Shown in pieces: positions 22,614 through 31,774 of a DNA stretch of 64,000 nucleotides. Source of the stretch: Microbacterium laevaniformans (GTDB taxonomy: Bacteria > Actinomycetota > Actinomycetes > Actinomycetales > Microbacteriaceae). The number at the start of each line of letters is the position of its first letter. Positions within the stretch are counted from its first letter, which is position 1. The translations under genes and the position numbers were made by a program. Below the pieces are notes generated by a model that saw only the letters and a program-made list of their open reading frames with translations, was not told where the DNA came from and did no database searches. The stretch lies in contig NZ_JAFBCE010000001.1 in assembly GCF_016907555.1 (NCBI RefSeq), positions 1,116,001-1,180,000 of the forward strand, in the 5' to 3' direction.

Positions 22614-23941
22614 GCGCGCTCCTCCCCCATGGTCGGGGCCACGACGCCGTCGGTGACCGTCGCGGCTCCGCGGAAGAACGTCCACCGCACCTCGCCGGGA
22701 AGCTCCCGTCCGAGGTAGGGCGAGTTGATGCTGCGTCCCCTCAGGTCGTCGCGGCCGAACGTCCGCACCGGGGCGGGGTCGTACAGCGTGAGGGATGCCG
22801 CAGCTCCCACCGCCAGCGGCGTGCCGGCGTCGTCGAGCCGTCCGATGCGCGCCGGGGCGGCCGACATCACGCGGGCCACGTCGTCCCAGGACAGCATCCC
22901 CGTCTGCACCATCGCCTGGTGCACGACGCGCAGGGCGGATTCCAGCCCGACCATGCCGTTGGCCGCCGCCTGCCACTCGCACGACTTCGCCTCCGCCGGA
23001 TGCGGCGCGTGGTCGGTCGCGACGATGTCGATCGTGCCGTCCGCGAGGCCTTCGCGCACCGCCTGCACGTCCTCGTCGCGCCGCAGCGGCGGATTGACCT
23101 TGTAGCGGGCGTCATAGCCGCGCACGAGCTCCTCGGTCAGCAGCAGGTGGTGGGGGGTGACTTCGGCGGTCACGTTCACCCCGCGCTTCTTGGCCCAGCG
23201 GATGATGTCGACCGAACCGGCCGTCGAGAGGTGGCACACGTGCAGGCGCGAGCCCACGTGCTCGGCGAGAAGGACGTCACGGGCGATGATCGACTCCTCG
23301 GCGACCGCCGGCCATCCGGTCAGGCCGAGCTCGGCCGACACGGAGCCCTCGTTCATCTGGGCGCCCTCGGTCAAGCGGGGGTCCTGCGCGTGCTGGGCGA
23401 CGACGCCGTCGAATGCCTTCACGTATTCGAGTGCGCGACGCATGATGAGCGGGTCGAAGACGCAGAAGCCGTCGTCGCTGAAGACGCGCACGCGGGCCCG
23501 CGAGGACGCCATCGCACCGAGCTCCGCGAGCCGCTCGCCCTTCTGGCCGACGGTCACGGCGCCGATCGGCTGCACGTGCACGTAGCCGGCCGCTTCGCCG
23601 AGGGCGAGCTCCTGCTCGACGACGCCGGCGGTGTCGGCGACGGGCGAGGTGTTCGGCATGGCGAAAACGGTCGTGAAGCCACCGGCGGCCGCGGCGCGCG
23701 AGCCGGTGAGCACCGTCTCCGACGCCTCGTAGCCGGGCTCGCGCAAGTGCACGTGCAGATCGACCAGGCCCGGCAGGGCGATCAGGCCGTCGGCATCCAC
23801 GATGTCGGCGCCGGCGCGGCTCAGGCCGCTGCCGACCTGACTGATCCGGCCGTCTTCGAGAAGGAGATCCGTCGTCGCCCCGTCGCCGATACGGGCCCCG
23901 CGGATGATCGTCGCGCGCGCAGAGGGGTGTCGAACCGTCAC
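22610..23941 (-). CDS. pyrC: Dihydroorotase
   Basis: Zinc amidohydrolase that cyclises carbamoyl aspartate to dihydroorotate. The 443 residues carry the metal-binding [12 protein letters not shown], the MPNTSP substrate loop, the later ligand segments around [11 protein letters not shown] and [12 protein letters not shown], and [13 protein letters not shown] start overlaps the pyrB stop by 4 nt. Confidence 0.97.
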   Translation of the reverse strand: MTVRHPSARATIIRGARIGDGATTDLLLEDGRISQVGSGLSRAGADIVDADGLIALPGLVDLHVHLREPGYEASETVLTGSRAAAAGGFTTVFAMPNTSPVADTAGVVEQELALGEAAGYVHVQPIGAVTVGQKGERLAELGAMASSRARVRVFSDDGFCVFDPLIMRRALEYVKAFDGVVAQHAQDPRLTEGAQMNEGSVSAELGLTGWPAVAEESIIARDVLLAEHVGSRLHVCHLSTAGSVDIIRWAKKRGVNVTAEVTPHHLLLTEELVRGYDARYKVNPPLRRDEDVQAVREGLADGTIDIVATDHAPHPAEAKSCEWQAAANGMVGLESALRVVHQAMVQTGMLSWDDVARVMSAAPARIGRLDDAGTPLAVGAAASLTLYDPAPVRTFGRDDLRGRSINSPYLGRELPGEVRWTFFRGAATVTDGVVAPTMGEERA

Positions 23942-24918
23942 GGGGTGTGCTCCTCTGCGTTCGTGTCGCGCTCGCCGGAACGTTCTCCGGCCAGCACCAG
24001 GTACAGCACCGCCATCCGCACCGACACGCCGTTCGCGACCTGCTCGAGCACGGTCGATCGGGGGGAATCGGCGGCGTCGGCGGAGATCTCCAAGCCCCGG
24101 TTCATGGGGCCCGGGTGCATCACAATGCTACCGTCCGCCAGAGTGGCCAGACGCCTCGCGTCCAGTCCCCATCGACGGGAATACTCCCGTTCAGTCGGGA
24201 AATACGCCGCGCTCATGCGTTCCAGCTGGATTCGCAGCATCATGACGGCGTCGGGGCGTGCCGCCAGTGCCTCGTCGAGGTCGTAGACGACGCGAGCCGG
24301 CCATCGCGACACGTCCTGTGGAACCAGCGTCGGCGGAGCGACGAGGGTGACCTGGGCCCCGAGCGTGTGCAGCAGCCACACGTTGGAGCGGGCGACGCGC
24401 GAGTGCAGGATGTCCCCCACGATCGCGACCCGCACACCGGCGAGGTCGCGGCCTCGGCTGTCGTCGCCGAAGCGGCGCTTGCGGATGGTGAACGCGTCCA
24501 GGAGCGCCTGTGTCGGGTGCTCGTGGGTGCCGTCTCCGGCGTTGACGACGCCGGCGGTGATCCATCCGCTGGTCGCGAGCGTCTGCGGAGCACCGGAGGC
24601 GCCGTGACGGATGACCACGGCATCCGCCCCCATCGCCTGCAGCGTCTGGGCGGTGTCCTGCAGCGACTCCCCCTTGCTGACGCTGGAGCCCTTGGCGGAG
24701 AAGTTGATCACGTCGGCCGACAGGCGCTTGGCCGCTGCCTCGAACGAGATGCGGGTGCGGGTGGAATCCTCGAAGAAGAGGTTGACGATCGTCTTGCCGC
24801 GCAGGGTCGGCAGCTTCTTGATCTCGCGCGACTGGGTGTCGCGCATGTCCTCGGCGACGTCGAGGATGCGCAGGGCATCCTCTCGGGAGAGCGTCCGGGT
24901 GTCGAGCAGGTGCCTCAT
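23938..24918 (-). CDS. pyrB: Aspartate carbamoyltransferase catalytic subunit
   Basis: Joins carbamoyl phosphate and aspartate. The 326 residues include the carbamoyl phosphate loop [13 protein letters not shown], the [12 protein letters not shown] motif and the [13 protein letters not shown] segment. No pyrI regulatory chain is nearby. The start overlaps the pyrR stop by 4 nt. Confidence 0.98.
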   Translation of the reverse strand: MRHLLDTRTLSREDALRILDVAEDMRDTQSREIKKLPTLRGKTIVNLFFEDSTRTRISFEAAAKRLSADVINFSAKGSSVSKGESLQDTAQTLQAMGADAVVIRHGASGAPQTLATSGWITAGVVNAGDGTHEHPTQALLDAFTIRKRRFGDDSRGRDLAGVRVAIVGDILHSRVARSNVWLLHTLGAQVTLVAPPTLVPQDVSRWPARVVYDLDEALAARPDAVMMLRIQLERMSAAYFPTEREYSRRWGLDARRLATLADGSIVMHPGPMNRGLEISADAADSPRSTVLEQVANGVSVRMAVLYLVLAGERSGERDTNAEEHTP

Positions 24919-25454
24919 GACGCGATCGTCACCTCTTCGATGCCGTCGACGTCGGCCAGGTGCACGTTGACGCGCTCGCTGCGCGCGCTCGGGAGGTTCT
25001 TGCCGACGAAGTCGGGCCGGATCGGCAGCTCGCGGTGCCCGCGGTCGACGAGGATCGCGAGCCGCACGGCGGCCGGCCGCCCGATGTCGCCGAGCGCGTC
25101 GAGGGCCGCACGGATGCTGCGTCCGGAGAAGAGCACGTCGTCGACCAGGACGATGGTCTTGCCGTCGACGCCTCCGGCCGGGATCTGCGTCGGGCGGGGA
25201 GTCCGCGTGGGATTGCGGTGCAGGTCGTCGCGGTACATCGTGACGTCGAGGGCACCGACCGGCACGGAGGTGCCGGAGATGTCGCCGAGGAGAGCGCCGA
25301 TGCGTCCGGCGAGCGTCACTCCCCGGGTCGGGATGCCGAGGAGGACGAGATCATCGGCCCCCTTGTTGGACTCCAGGATCTCGTGGGAGATCCGAGTCAG
25401 TGCGCGGGCGATGTCGGCTGTCTGCATCACGGTACGCGTGTTACCGGTGCTCAT
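24915..25454 (-). CDS. pyrR: Pyrimidine operon RNA-binding regulator / uracil phosphoribosyltransferase
   Basis: PyrR binds pyr mRNA when UMP is plentiful and lowers expression; it also has weak uracil phosphoribosyltransferase activity. The 179 residues include the PRPP motif [19 protein letters not shown] and [17 protein letters not shown]. It leads the operon pyrR-pyrB-pyrC-PH-carA-carB-pyrF. A PyrR-binding RNA motif precedes its start codon. Confidence 0.97.
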   Translation of the reverse strand: MSTGNTRTVMQTADIARALTRISHEILESNKGADDLVLLGIPTRGVTLAGRIGALLGDISGTSVPVGALDVTMYRDDLHRNPTRTPRPTQIPAGGVDGKTIVLVDDVLFSGRSIRAALDALGDIGRPAAVRLAILVDRGHRELPIRPDFVGKNLPSARSERVNVHLADVDGIEEVTIAS

Positions 25455-25464
25455 CCGCCGCTCC

Positions 25465-25486
25465 CTTCTCCGCCTCTCTGGACGGT
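25465..25486 (-). promoter_or_regulatory. PyrR-binding RNA element before pyrR
   Basis: The minus-strand transcript reads CCGTCCAGAGAGGCGG, matching the PyrR binding-loop consensus (UCCAGAGAGG). CC/GG and CCG/CGG can pair around the AGAGA loop with a bulged U. It ends about 17 nt before the pyrR ATG, next to the ribosome site AAGGGAG. There is no following terminator stem, so control is more likely at translation, as shown for mycobacterial PyrR. Confidence 0.7.
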
Positions 25487-25501
25487 GTTAAAGGTTGCTG
25501 T

Positions 25502-25526
25502 GGTTCGGTCCCACTCTACCCGAACC
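25502..25526 (-). promoter_or_regulatory. 7-bp inverted repeat over the pyrR promoter region
   Basis: GGTTCGG at 25502-25508 and CCGAACC at 25520-25526 flank a segment that reads TAGAGT on the minus strand, a plausible -10 box for the pyr operon. The dyad may be an operator or only a hairpin. Confidence 0.4.
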
Positions 25527-25536
25527 GGGCGGCGCC

Positions 25537-25680
25537 TCAGGTTGTGGGTCTCCCCGGCGCGATCGCGCGCCGCACGCCGGCGCGGGCGGCGGTGAGGGCG
25601 AGGACCAGCAGCGTCACCGACCAGAACGACGCCGCGCGCAGGCGTGTGACGTCCACGAGGTGCAGCGGGTCGATTCTCAT
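25537..25680 (-). CDS. Small hypothetical single-span membrane protein
   Basis: A possible 47-codon gene (MRIDPLHLVDVTRLRAASFW, then a hydrophobic stretch and a basic tail). Third codon positions are almost all G or C, as in the real genes here, and GAGGGGAG lies 7-8 nt before the ATG. The product would have one membrane helix at about residues 18-35. No family was recognised. It lies just upstream of the pyrR promoter on the same strand. Confidence 0.4.
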   Translation of the reverse strand: MRIDPLHLVDVTRLRAASFWSVTLLVLALTAARAGVRRAIAPGRPTT

Positions 25681-25839
25681 GTCACAGCTCCCCTCGCGCA
25701 CCCGGGCGCAGTGGTCGCGCTCACTCTAGGGCAGGCCGATGAATCGCATGAGAACACTCTCACGCGACATGTGATGTTTTCTCTCTCGATCTGGACTTTT
25801 CCAGCCTGTGATGTCGGAGGCCGTCGGCAGAATGGGGGT

Positions 25840-27065
25840 ATGGACCTCCTCGCAGCACACCTCGACGACCTGCGGTCGCAGGCCGCCATGATGCTGCGCG
25901 GAGCGTCGGAGGATCGCGTCTTCGAGCGGGCGAGCGAGAGTGAGCTCGCTCGGCAGATCGCCGCCATCGCCGAGGTCGGCCGGTTGCTCGAGGCGCTCCT
26001 GATCGACGCGACCGGCGAGGTCATGCGACGCTCGGACAACCCCGTGCGTGACGAGCGGATGACCTCGCACCTCGGATGCCGCGACGTCACGCAGCTGCTG
26101 CAGACGCTCACGCGGATCGAGCCGCGGTCGGCCGCGCGGTTGCAGCGGGCGGCCGCAGCGGTGCGGTCCGATGTGTCGCCGACGACTGGTGAGGTGCTCG
26201 AGGCACCCTTCCCATCCGTGCGCGCGGCGATGGTCGACGGCGTCATCGGCGTCGACGGCATTCTGGCGATCACGGGTCCGCTCCAGCAGACAGCGCCGCG
26301 CGTCTCCGCTGCCGCGCGGAGGGATGCCGCGGACATCGTTGTCGCCGAGGCGCGCGGTGAGGGCCCGGATGCCGCACCGCCCGCGTGTGCCGAACTCCTG
26401 CGCATCCACGCGCAGACCTGGGCTCTCGCTCTCGACCAGGACGGCGCCGAGCCGCGCGAGCGGATCGCGGAGCGGACGCGCTCGGTCGTGCTCGGGGTGG
26501 CCACCGCGGGTGGAGTTCCGATCCGCGGAACGCTCTTGCCGGAGGTGGCCGCGCAGCTGCAGACGATCTTCGATGCGCACCTGTCCCCCGCCGTCGCCTT
26601 CGACGATCCCGCCGCGACGGACGATGAGCCGCTCCCGGCCCGTGACGACCGGACTCGTGCGCAGAAACAGCACGATGCGCTCGCTGCGGCGCTCGGCGTT
26701 GCGGCATCCAGCGGCCTCCTGCCGACGATCGGCGGACATGCGCCGACTCTCGTGGTCTCCGTCGACGCCGACGATCTCGTCGCGGGTACGGGCTTCGCGC
26801 ACGCGCAGGGATGCGATCAGCCGGTCGACGTGGCGGCCGCCCGTCACATCGCGTGCGCGGGTGCCGTCCAGCGCATCAGCAGCCGGGCAGACGGCAGGAT
26901 CGTCGCCATCGGCATCGAGGAGCGCGTCTTCAACCGGCACCAGCGTCGCGCGATCGCACTTCGCGACGGCGGGTGCATCATCCCCGGCTGCGGCGTTCCT
27001 GCCGGTTGGTGCGAGATCCACCACGTCACCGAACATGCCCGGGGCGGTCCCACGCACACCGACAA
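25840..27065 (+). pseudogene. DUF222/HNH (13E12-type) endonuclease gene, 5' part, split by the integrated element
   Basis: Codons 1-408 of a DUF222-HNH protein: N-terminal helical DUF222 region, then the HNH zinc/metal motif (DGGCIIPGCGVPAGWCEIHH, EHARGGPTHTDN). The frame is cut within the conserved DNG of the HNH motif; the integrated reading stops seven bases later at a TAA. The missing 3' part lies at 49438-49621 and restores 469 codons exactly in frame. The family is related to mycobacterial REP13E12 repeats, where the serine-integrase prophage phiRv1 also integrates. Confidence 0.93.
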
Positions 27066-27091
27066 TGGCACAACTTGTTAAGGGCACCTTT
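27061..27091. other. attL of the integrative element
   Basis: Left junction. GACAA (27061-27065) is shared with the right junction at 49433-49437. The element-side arm at 27074-27091 reads, on the minus strand, AAAGGT-N5-TAACAAG, which mirrors the arm at 49410-49427. The predicted crossover dinucleotide is AA at 27064-27065. Confidence 0.85.
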
Positions 27092-27335
27092 TTCAGCGCC
27101 CAGCGCCCGTCTAGTCGCCCTGGGTTTGTCGAAGAGCCTTGATCTTGATACCTGTGGTTGGGACTTCCGCTGGCTTCAATGGAGACTTTTGTCTAGGAAA
27201 TTGATGAACTGCACCCAAGAATTGGATTTCACGATCACGGATACGTATGGTCGGAACCCAGTCTTCGGGCCGCAGCGGACCCCAATCATCTGGGAATAGC
27301 GGACGGTCCGTTTGGAGGGAATCCGGGGGATATCC
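27092..27335. other. Non-coding left end of the element
   Basis: About 240 bp with clearly lower GC than the flanks and no reading frame with normal codon use. It includes CCTGGGTTTGTCGAAGAG (27119-27136), similar to the CCCTGAGCTTGTCGAAGGG type of intergenic repeat of actinobacteria. It probably holds the promoter of the RiPP operon; no convincing -35/-10 pair was identified. Confidence 0.5.
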
Positions 27336-27662
27336 GTGTTGCGCATCCGATATTGGGCACTCTTGCTGGGTGTCATCCTGCTCATCAACGCCGTTCTTAT
27401 CTTTGTGAACGCCGACGGGCAAGTCGAGGGCTATGTGAGCAGTGCGATCTGCTTGCTGGCGGGGATCGCGAACGTAATCTACGCTTTCCGGCGCCGCTCG
27501 GATCCGTTGGATTCGCGGCGAGACGGATCCGCCCGTGAACCTTCGACACGACAACACCGATCTCGTCGAAACGACGAATTGTGGGGGATCAACCGGATGC
27601 GCAGTCAGATCAGTAAACCCGTCATGGGCACCAAACATCGCGACGTGGGAGTGACGCGATGA
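27336..27662 (+). CDS. Small two-span membrane protein leading the RiPP operon
   Basis: A 108-residue product with two membrane helices at about residues 5-23 and 33-52 and a long basic, hydrophilic C-terminal tail (RRRSDPLDSRRDGSAREP). GTG start with GGGGGA upstream. Its stop overlaps the ATG of the next gene by 4 nt, so it is translated with the RiPP genes. No family was recognised. A self-protection or export-helper role is possible from position only. Confidence 0.6.
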   Translation: MLRIRYWALLLGVILLINAVLIFVNADGQVEGYVSSAICLLAGIANVIYAFRRRSDPLDSRRDGSAREPSTRQHRSRRNDELWGINRMRSQISKPVMGTKHRDVGVTR

Positions 27663-28239
27663 CCGCGCAGCAGCCCTACCTCCGGCGCTCTGGCACGCTG
27701 ATGCTGTGGGCCGTGGGCGCGGGAAAACCGCTTGGGGTTCCGCCGCTGACCAACGACACGGGCGGCGCGGCTGTCGTCGTCGCCGAGAGCGCAGACGCCC
27801 TCGACAGGGCAGCGGCACACGGCGTTGTCGACGAGTCGACGCGACTTTTCGTGCGTGATGACGTCGCCCACGCCACGTCCTCCACCATCGCTTCCGCGGC
27901 CACGACCTTCCAGGGGCGGTTCGACGCGGTCGGCACGGAGGTCCGCATGGGCGACACGTTTCGACTGCAGGTGCAGTCGTACGCGGTCAGCGAGTTCCTC
28001 AGCATCGTCGGACCGACCCTGATCCGCATCACGGATGCCGATGATCTGGCCACGCTCGTCGCCGACGCCGAGAGCTGCGTGGTAGACGGTGTCTTTCCCG
28101 ACTTCCTGACTAACCCGGCCGTGCAGCTCGCCGACATCCCGGCGATCAGCGGTGACGGCCTCGATCAGTCCGGCCCCGCGAACCGGCTGTGGCTCGGCGA
28201 AGATGCCGTGTCGACCTCACCCTGGGGTGCTCCGCTAGA
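27659..28239 (+). pseudogene. Daptide recognition-type protein (MpaB position), 5' part, disrupted by IS
   Basis: First 193 codons of a gene whose 3' part continues at 29339. Removing the IS and one target copy joins the halves in frame to 349 residues (WGAPLDGPRLADLHRHW). The protein has no domain that could be named by eye; its place, coupled to the methyltransferase/aminotransferase gene of a daptide-like cluster, matches the gene called mpaB, the daptide RiPP recognition protein. The interrupted version ends shortly inside the IS. Confidence 0.7.
28234..28239. repeat. Target-site duplication, left copy
   Basis: GCTAGA directly before the IS; the same six bases follow the IS at 29333-29338. 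This is an NCTAGN site, the known IS481 target pattern. Confidence 0.9.
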
Positions 28240-29332
28240 TGTACTTCCCCGGGAGGTTGTGAACGGGTGAGGTAGGCGAAGACCTCCGGGCAGGATGTGG
28301 GTTACCACACTCGCATCCTGACCACGGAGGTCTTCGTGTCTCACGCTAACGCGCCTTTGACGCCGGAAGGGCGTCGTCGTCTTGCTGTCCTCGTCGTGGA
28401 TCGGGGCTGGTCGTTGCGGCGGGCAGCGGAACGGTTCCAGTGCTCGCCCGCGACGGCGAAACGGTGGGTCGACCGGTATCGGGCCGGGCTGCCGTTGACG
28501 GACCGCAGCTTCAGGCCGCAGACCTCGCCGAACCGGCTCCCGCGGAAGACGGAGCGGAGGATCGTGTCGTTGCGGTTCACCCGCCGGTGGGGTCCGCACC
28601 GGATCGCGTATCACCTGGGCCTTGCCCGCTCGACGGTCGGCCGGGTGCTGGCCAGGTATGGGATGCCGAAGCTCGTGAACATCGATCAGGCCACCGGGCT
28701 GCCAGTCCGCAAGCCGACGCCGAAGCGGTACGAGGTCGCAAGACCGGGCCAGCTGATCCACGTCGACATCAAGAAGCAGGGCCGGATCCCTGATGGCGGC
28801 GGCTGGCGCGTCTTCGGCCGCGGATCGGCGCAGGACCGTGCCGCGGGATCCGTCCGTGACAAGGCCGCACGGTCAGGAGCGGCCGGCTCCCGCGGCTACC
28901 GGTATCTGCACCACGCCGTCGACGACAACTCGAGAGTCGCGTACTCGGAGATCCTCGACGACGAACGCAAGGAGACCGCGGCAGGGTTCTGGACCCGCGC
29001 GAACGCGTTCTTCGCGAGCCTCGGAGTCACGGTCACCGCCGTGATGACAGACAACGGCGCGTGCTACCGGTCACACGCGTTCGCGGACGCGCTCGGCGAC
29101 GGGGTGAAGCACAAGTGGACAAAGCCGTATCGGCCGCAGACCAACGGGAAGGTCGAACGCTTCAACCGCACCCTCGCCGCCGAATGGGCCTACGCCAAGC
29201 CCTACGCCAGCGAAGCAGAGCGAGCCGCGGCATACGAGACCTGGCTGCATCACTACAATCACCACAGACCCCACACCGGGATCGGAGGCCAGACCCCCTC
29301 AGCCCGCGTTCACAACGTCACGGGGAAGTACA
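28240..29332 (+). mobile_element. IS481-family insertion sequence, 1093 bp
   Basis: Terminal inverted repeats of about 27 bp start TGTACTTCCCCG at 28240 and, in reverse complement, TGTACTTCCCCG at 29332, with a few mismatches further in (GGGAGGTTGTGAACG against GTGACGTTGTGAACG). A 6-bp GCTAGA duplication flanks it. It holds one transposase gene in the same direction as the cluster it interrupts. The intact ends and exact duplication suggest a recent insertion. Confidence 0.93.
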
Positions 29333-29337
29333 GCTAG
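28336..29337 (+). CDS. IS481-family DDE transposase
   Basis: A 333-residue transposase with an N-terminal helix-turn-helix region (LAVLVVDRGWSLRRAAERFQ, PRKTERRIVSLRF) and an RNase H-like catalytic core: Asp in GQLIHVDIKK, Asp in VMTDNGACY and Glu in NGKVERFNRTL. GTG start behind GGAGG. The last sense codon straddles the IS end and the TAG stop is supplied by the GCTAGA target duplication. Confidence 0.93.
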   Translation: MSHANAPLTPEGRRRLAVLVVDRGWSLRRAAERFQCSPATAKRWVDRYRAGLPLTDRSFRPQTSPNRLPRKTERRIVSLRFTRRWGPHRIAYHLGLARSTVGRVLARYGMPKLVNIDQATGLPVRKPTPKRYEVARPGQLIHVDIKKQGRIPDGGGWRVFGRGSAQDRAAGSVRDKAARSGAAGSRGYRYLHHAVDDNSRVAYSEILDDERKETAAGFWTRANAFFASLGVTVTAVMTDNGACYRSHAFADALGDGVKHKWTKPYRPQTNGKVERFNRTLAAEWAYAKPYASEAERAAAYETWLHHYNHHRPHTGIGGQTPSARVHNVTGKYS

Positions 29338-29338
29338 A
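29333..29338. repeat. Target-site duplication, right copy
   Basis: GCTAGA, identical to 28234-28239. It also provides the transposase stop codon. Confidence 0.9.
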
Positions 29339-29807
29339 CGGACCCCGCCTCGCCGACCTGCATCGGCACTGGTCCGAGCTCAACGCACACGCTCCCCACC
29401 GCGACGCCGTGGCGCTCGCGAAGGCGGTGCCGACGGCCGAGGGCGATGCGATCCTCGAGCGTCCCGATGAGTTGCGGCGCTTCCTGACCGCGGTGAGCGC
29501 CGTGCGAGCCCTGCGCGCGCGGGGGATGCAGCACGTCTGCGTCTCGGGCTATGGCATGCGCGTGAACGACGCCCTCGCCCCCCACGCGCATGGGTCGCCT
29601 CGTGCGGTCACGATCGCCGTCAGCGACGACGCGCACTTCCTCGTCGACACCGACACGGGCCGCGCCTTCGGCGTCTCCCCGGCCTTCGCGTCGGCGGCGG
29701 ACGCCTTGCTCACGGTCGGCTCCGTGAACGATGCGGCCGAGTTCTCGCCGCGGGAACAGGTGGTCGCCGTAGCCGATCTGCTCGCCGGCGCGGGAGTGGC
29801 CCTGTGA
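29339..29807 (+). pseudogene. Daptide recognition-type protein (MpaB position), 3' part
   Basis: Codons about 194-349 of the gene broken by the IS. It has normal high third-position GC throughout and no other lesion, so the IS is the only visible damage. The stop overlaps the GTG of the downstream fusion gene by 4 nt. Translational coupling would therefore be lost unless the IS transposase message is read through. Confidence 0.7.
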
Positions 29808-31774
29808 GCGGTTCGCCCGCGACCCTGTCCCGCGACGATCTCTACAGCGTCGGCGGCAGCGGGGTCTATGACGCCATCACCCGCGGCGACAACGCGGAGA
29901 TCCCGGAGATCCTGCGCGCCGCGATGCGCTCCCAAGGCCCCATCCTCGAGCTCGCCGCTGGCAGCGGGAGGATCACGTTTCCGCTGCTCACCCTGCGCCG
30001 CCCGGTCACCGCGCTGGACCTCTCCGAACCGATGATCGCGCTGCTCCGCGAGCGCCTGGCGACGGACGCCCGGCGCCTCGCCGAGCGCTGCACACCGGTC
30101 GTCGGCGACATGACCGACTTCCGCTTCGACACCCGGTTCGGGGCCGTCGTGGTCGGCACCACCTCGCTCTCGCTGCTGCCCGACGCAGCGGCACGGCGCC
30201 GGGTCTTCGACCGGGTCAGGGAGCACCTGGCTGACGACGGCGTCTTCGTGCTGACCAACGTCGAGCTGACCGAGAGCGCCGCCGCGCGCAGGGTTGAGCT
30301 CGACGGGGCCACCCTCACCGAGACCCCGAACGGGGATCGCACCCGGCGGCTGATCCAGATCGCCGTCGAGGGCGGCGTCTTCGAGTCCTCGGTCGGCAGC
30401 ATCAGCCAATGGACGCTGCGCGACGAGCTCCACGCCGCAGGGTTCCTCATCGAGGAGGCCGTCGAGATCCCGGGGACCCCGCCCGAATACCGCAATACGC
30501 TGCTGGTGGCGCGCGCCAGGAGCCTTCGTCCGTTGTGGCCGTCGCTGACCGGATGGGATGCCCACGGCGACGACGGGCGTTGCGTGGTCTCGGCGCACGG
30601 CACCACGGTGCAGATGGCCGATGGGAGCCGGCTGGTGTGCGGGACGAGCGGGCTCTGGAACGTGAATCTGGGCTACGGGGATCCGGCGATCGCGGCAGCG
30701 ATCGCCGAGGCGACGACGGCCTCCTCCTACGCGGGGGTGTTCCGCTATGAGAACGTCTACGCTCGACAGGCGGCGGAGGACCTGATCCGCCTCACCGACG
30801 AGCGCTTCGACACGGTGGTCTTCACCACCTCCGGCGGGTCGGCCAACGACGCCGTGCTCAAGATCGCCCGCCAGTTCTGGGCGCTGCGCGACATGCCCCA
30901 CCGCAAGATCGTCGCCGGACTCGAGCAGAGCTTCCACGGCCTCACCTATGGCGCCTTCGGCCTGACCGGAGAAGATCTCGGTCGCAGCCTCTACGGTGCC
31001 GAGACGCGCCTGGTGCGGCACATCCCGGCGAACGACGTCGACGCGTTGACGGCGCTGATGTCGCGTGCAGGCGGCACGATCGGCGCGCTCGTCGTCGAAC
31101 CCGTGCTCGGCACCGGCAACACCGTGCTGACGGCGGAGTTCGTCGAGGCGCTCGGTGCGGCCCGCGACGCCCACGGCGTCCTGCTCGTGGTCGATGAGGT
31201 CGCCACCGGCTTCGGCCGCACCGGGCCCCTGTTCGCCTCCTCCGAGTGGCCCTGGGCACCCGACCTGCTGGTCACCTCGAAGGGCCTCAGCAACGGCACC
31301 TCCGCCATCGCGGCGATCCTGGTCGCCCCGCGCGTCGCGCGCACCTTCCACGATGCCGGGGCGGTGCTCGTGCACGCCGAGACCCAGGCCGGCAACGCCG
31401 CATCGTGCGCCGCGATCTCCGCGACCGTGCAGCGCTTCGCCGAACTGGACGCCCTGGCGCGCGGCGCCCGGCTCGCCGCCCGCCTCGACACCGCAATCGA
31501 CGACCTGATCGCGACGACGCCGAGCATCACGGGGGTGCAGGGCAGGGGATGCTTCCGCGCCCTGAGCCTGTCGCTGTCGGACGGCTCCGCGCTGCCACAG
31601 GCACAGGTCCCGGACGTCGTGGCCGCGCTGCGCACGACGGGCCGGGTGATCGTCCATCCCGGACTCGCCGGTATACAGCTGGCCCCCGCTCTGACCATGA
31701 CCGAGGACGCCCTCGCCGCCCTCTTCTCGGGCATCCGGATCGGCCTCGCCGCCTTCGCCGCACGCACATCGTGA
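29804..31774 (+). CDS. Fused SAM methyltransferase - class III aminotransferase (daptide MpaM-MpaD type)
   Basis: A 656-residue fusion. Residues 1-about 240 are a class I methyltransferase (motif I ILELAAGSGRITF at 47-59, LDLSEPM). Residues about 245-656 are a class III PLP aminotransferase: TSGGSAND phosphate loop near 342, Asp464 in VDEVATGFGRTG, and PLP Lys493 in VTSKGLSNG. In daptides separate MpaD and MpaM enzymes aminate the C-terminal ketone and dimethylate the new amine; here both would sit in one chain. GTG start; overlaps the dehydrogenase gene by 4 nt. Confidence 0.88.
   Translation: MSGSPATLSRDDLYSVGGSGVYDAITRGDNAEIPEILRAAMRSQGPILELAAGSGRITFPLLTLRRPVTALDLSEPMIALLRERLATDARRLAERCTPVVGDMTDFRFDTRFGAVVVGTTSLSLLPDAAARRRVFDRVREHLADDGVFVLTNVELTESAAARRVELDGATLTETPNGDRTRRLIQIAVEGGVFESSVGSISQWTLRDELHAAGFLIEEAVEIPGTPPEYRNTLLVARARSLRPLWPSLTGWDAHGDDGRCVVSAHGTTVQMADGSRLVCGTSGLWNVNLGYGDPAIAAAIAEATTASSYAGVFRYENVYARQAAEDLIRLTDERFDTVVFTTSGGSANDAVLKIARQFWALRDMPHRKIVAGLEQSFHGLTYGAFGLTGEDLGRSLYGAETRLVRHIPANDVDALTALMSRAGGTIGALVVEPVLGTGNTVLTAEFVEALGAARDAHGVLLVVDEVATGFGRTGPLFASSEWPWAPDLLVTSKGLSNGTSAIAAILVAPRVARTFHDAGAVLVHAETQAGNAASCAAISATVQRFAELDALARGARLAARLDTAIDDLIATTPSITGVQGRGCFRALSLSLSDGSALPQAQVPDVVAALRTTGRVIVHPGLAGIQLAPALTMTEDALAALFSGIRIGLAAFAARTS

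Noticed and set aside
25465..25535. Classical PyrR attenuator with terminator/antiterminator
   Set aside because: The binding loop is present but no terminator stem with T-run lies between it and pyrR, so only a translational mechanism is supported.
27061..27091. tRNA-based attachment site for the element
   Set aside because: No tRNA sequence at either junction, and the integrase is a serine recombinase acting inside an HNH gene.
27111..27818. Minus-strand frame at the left end of the element
   Set aside because: Crosses the start of the RiPP genes antisense, has poor codon use and no recognisable domain.
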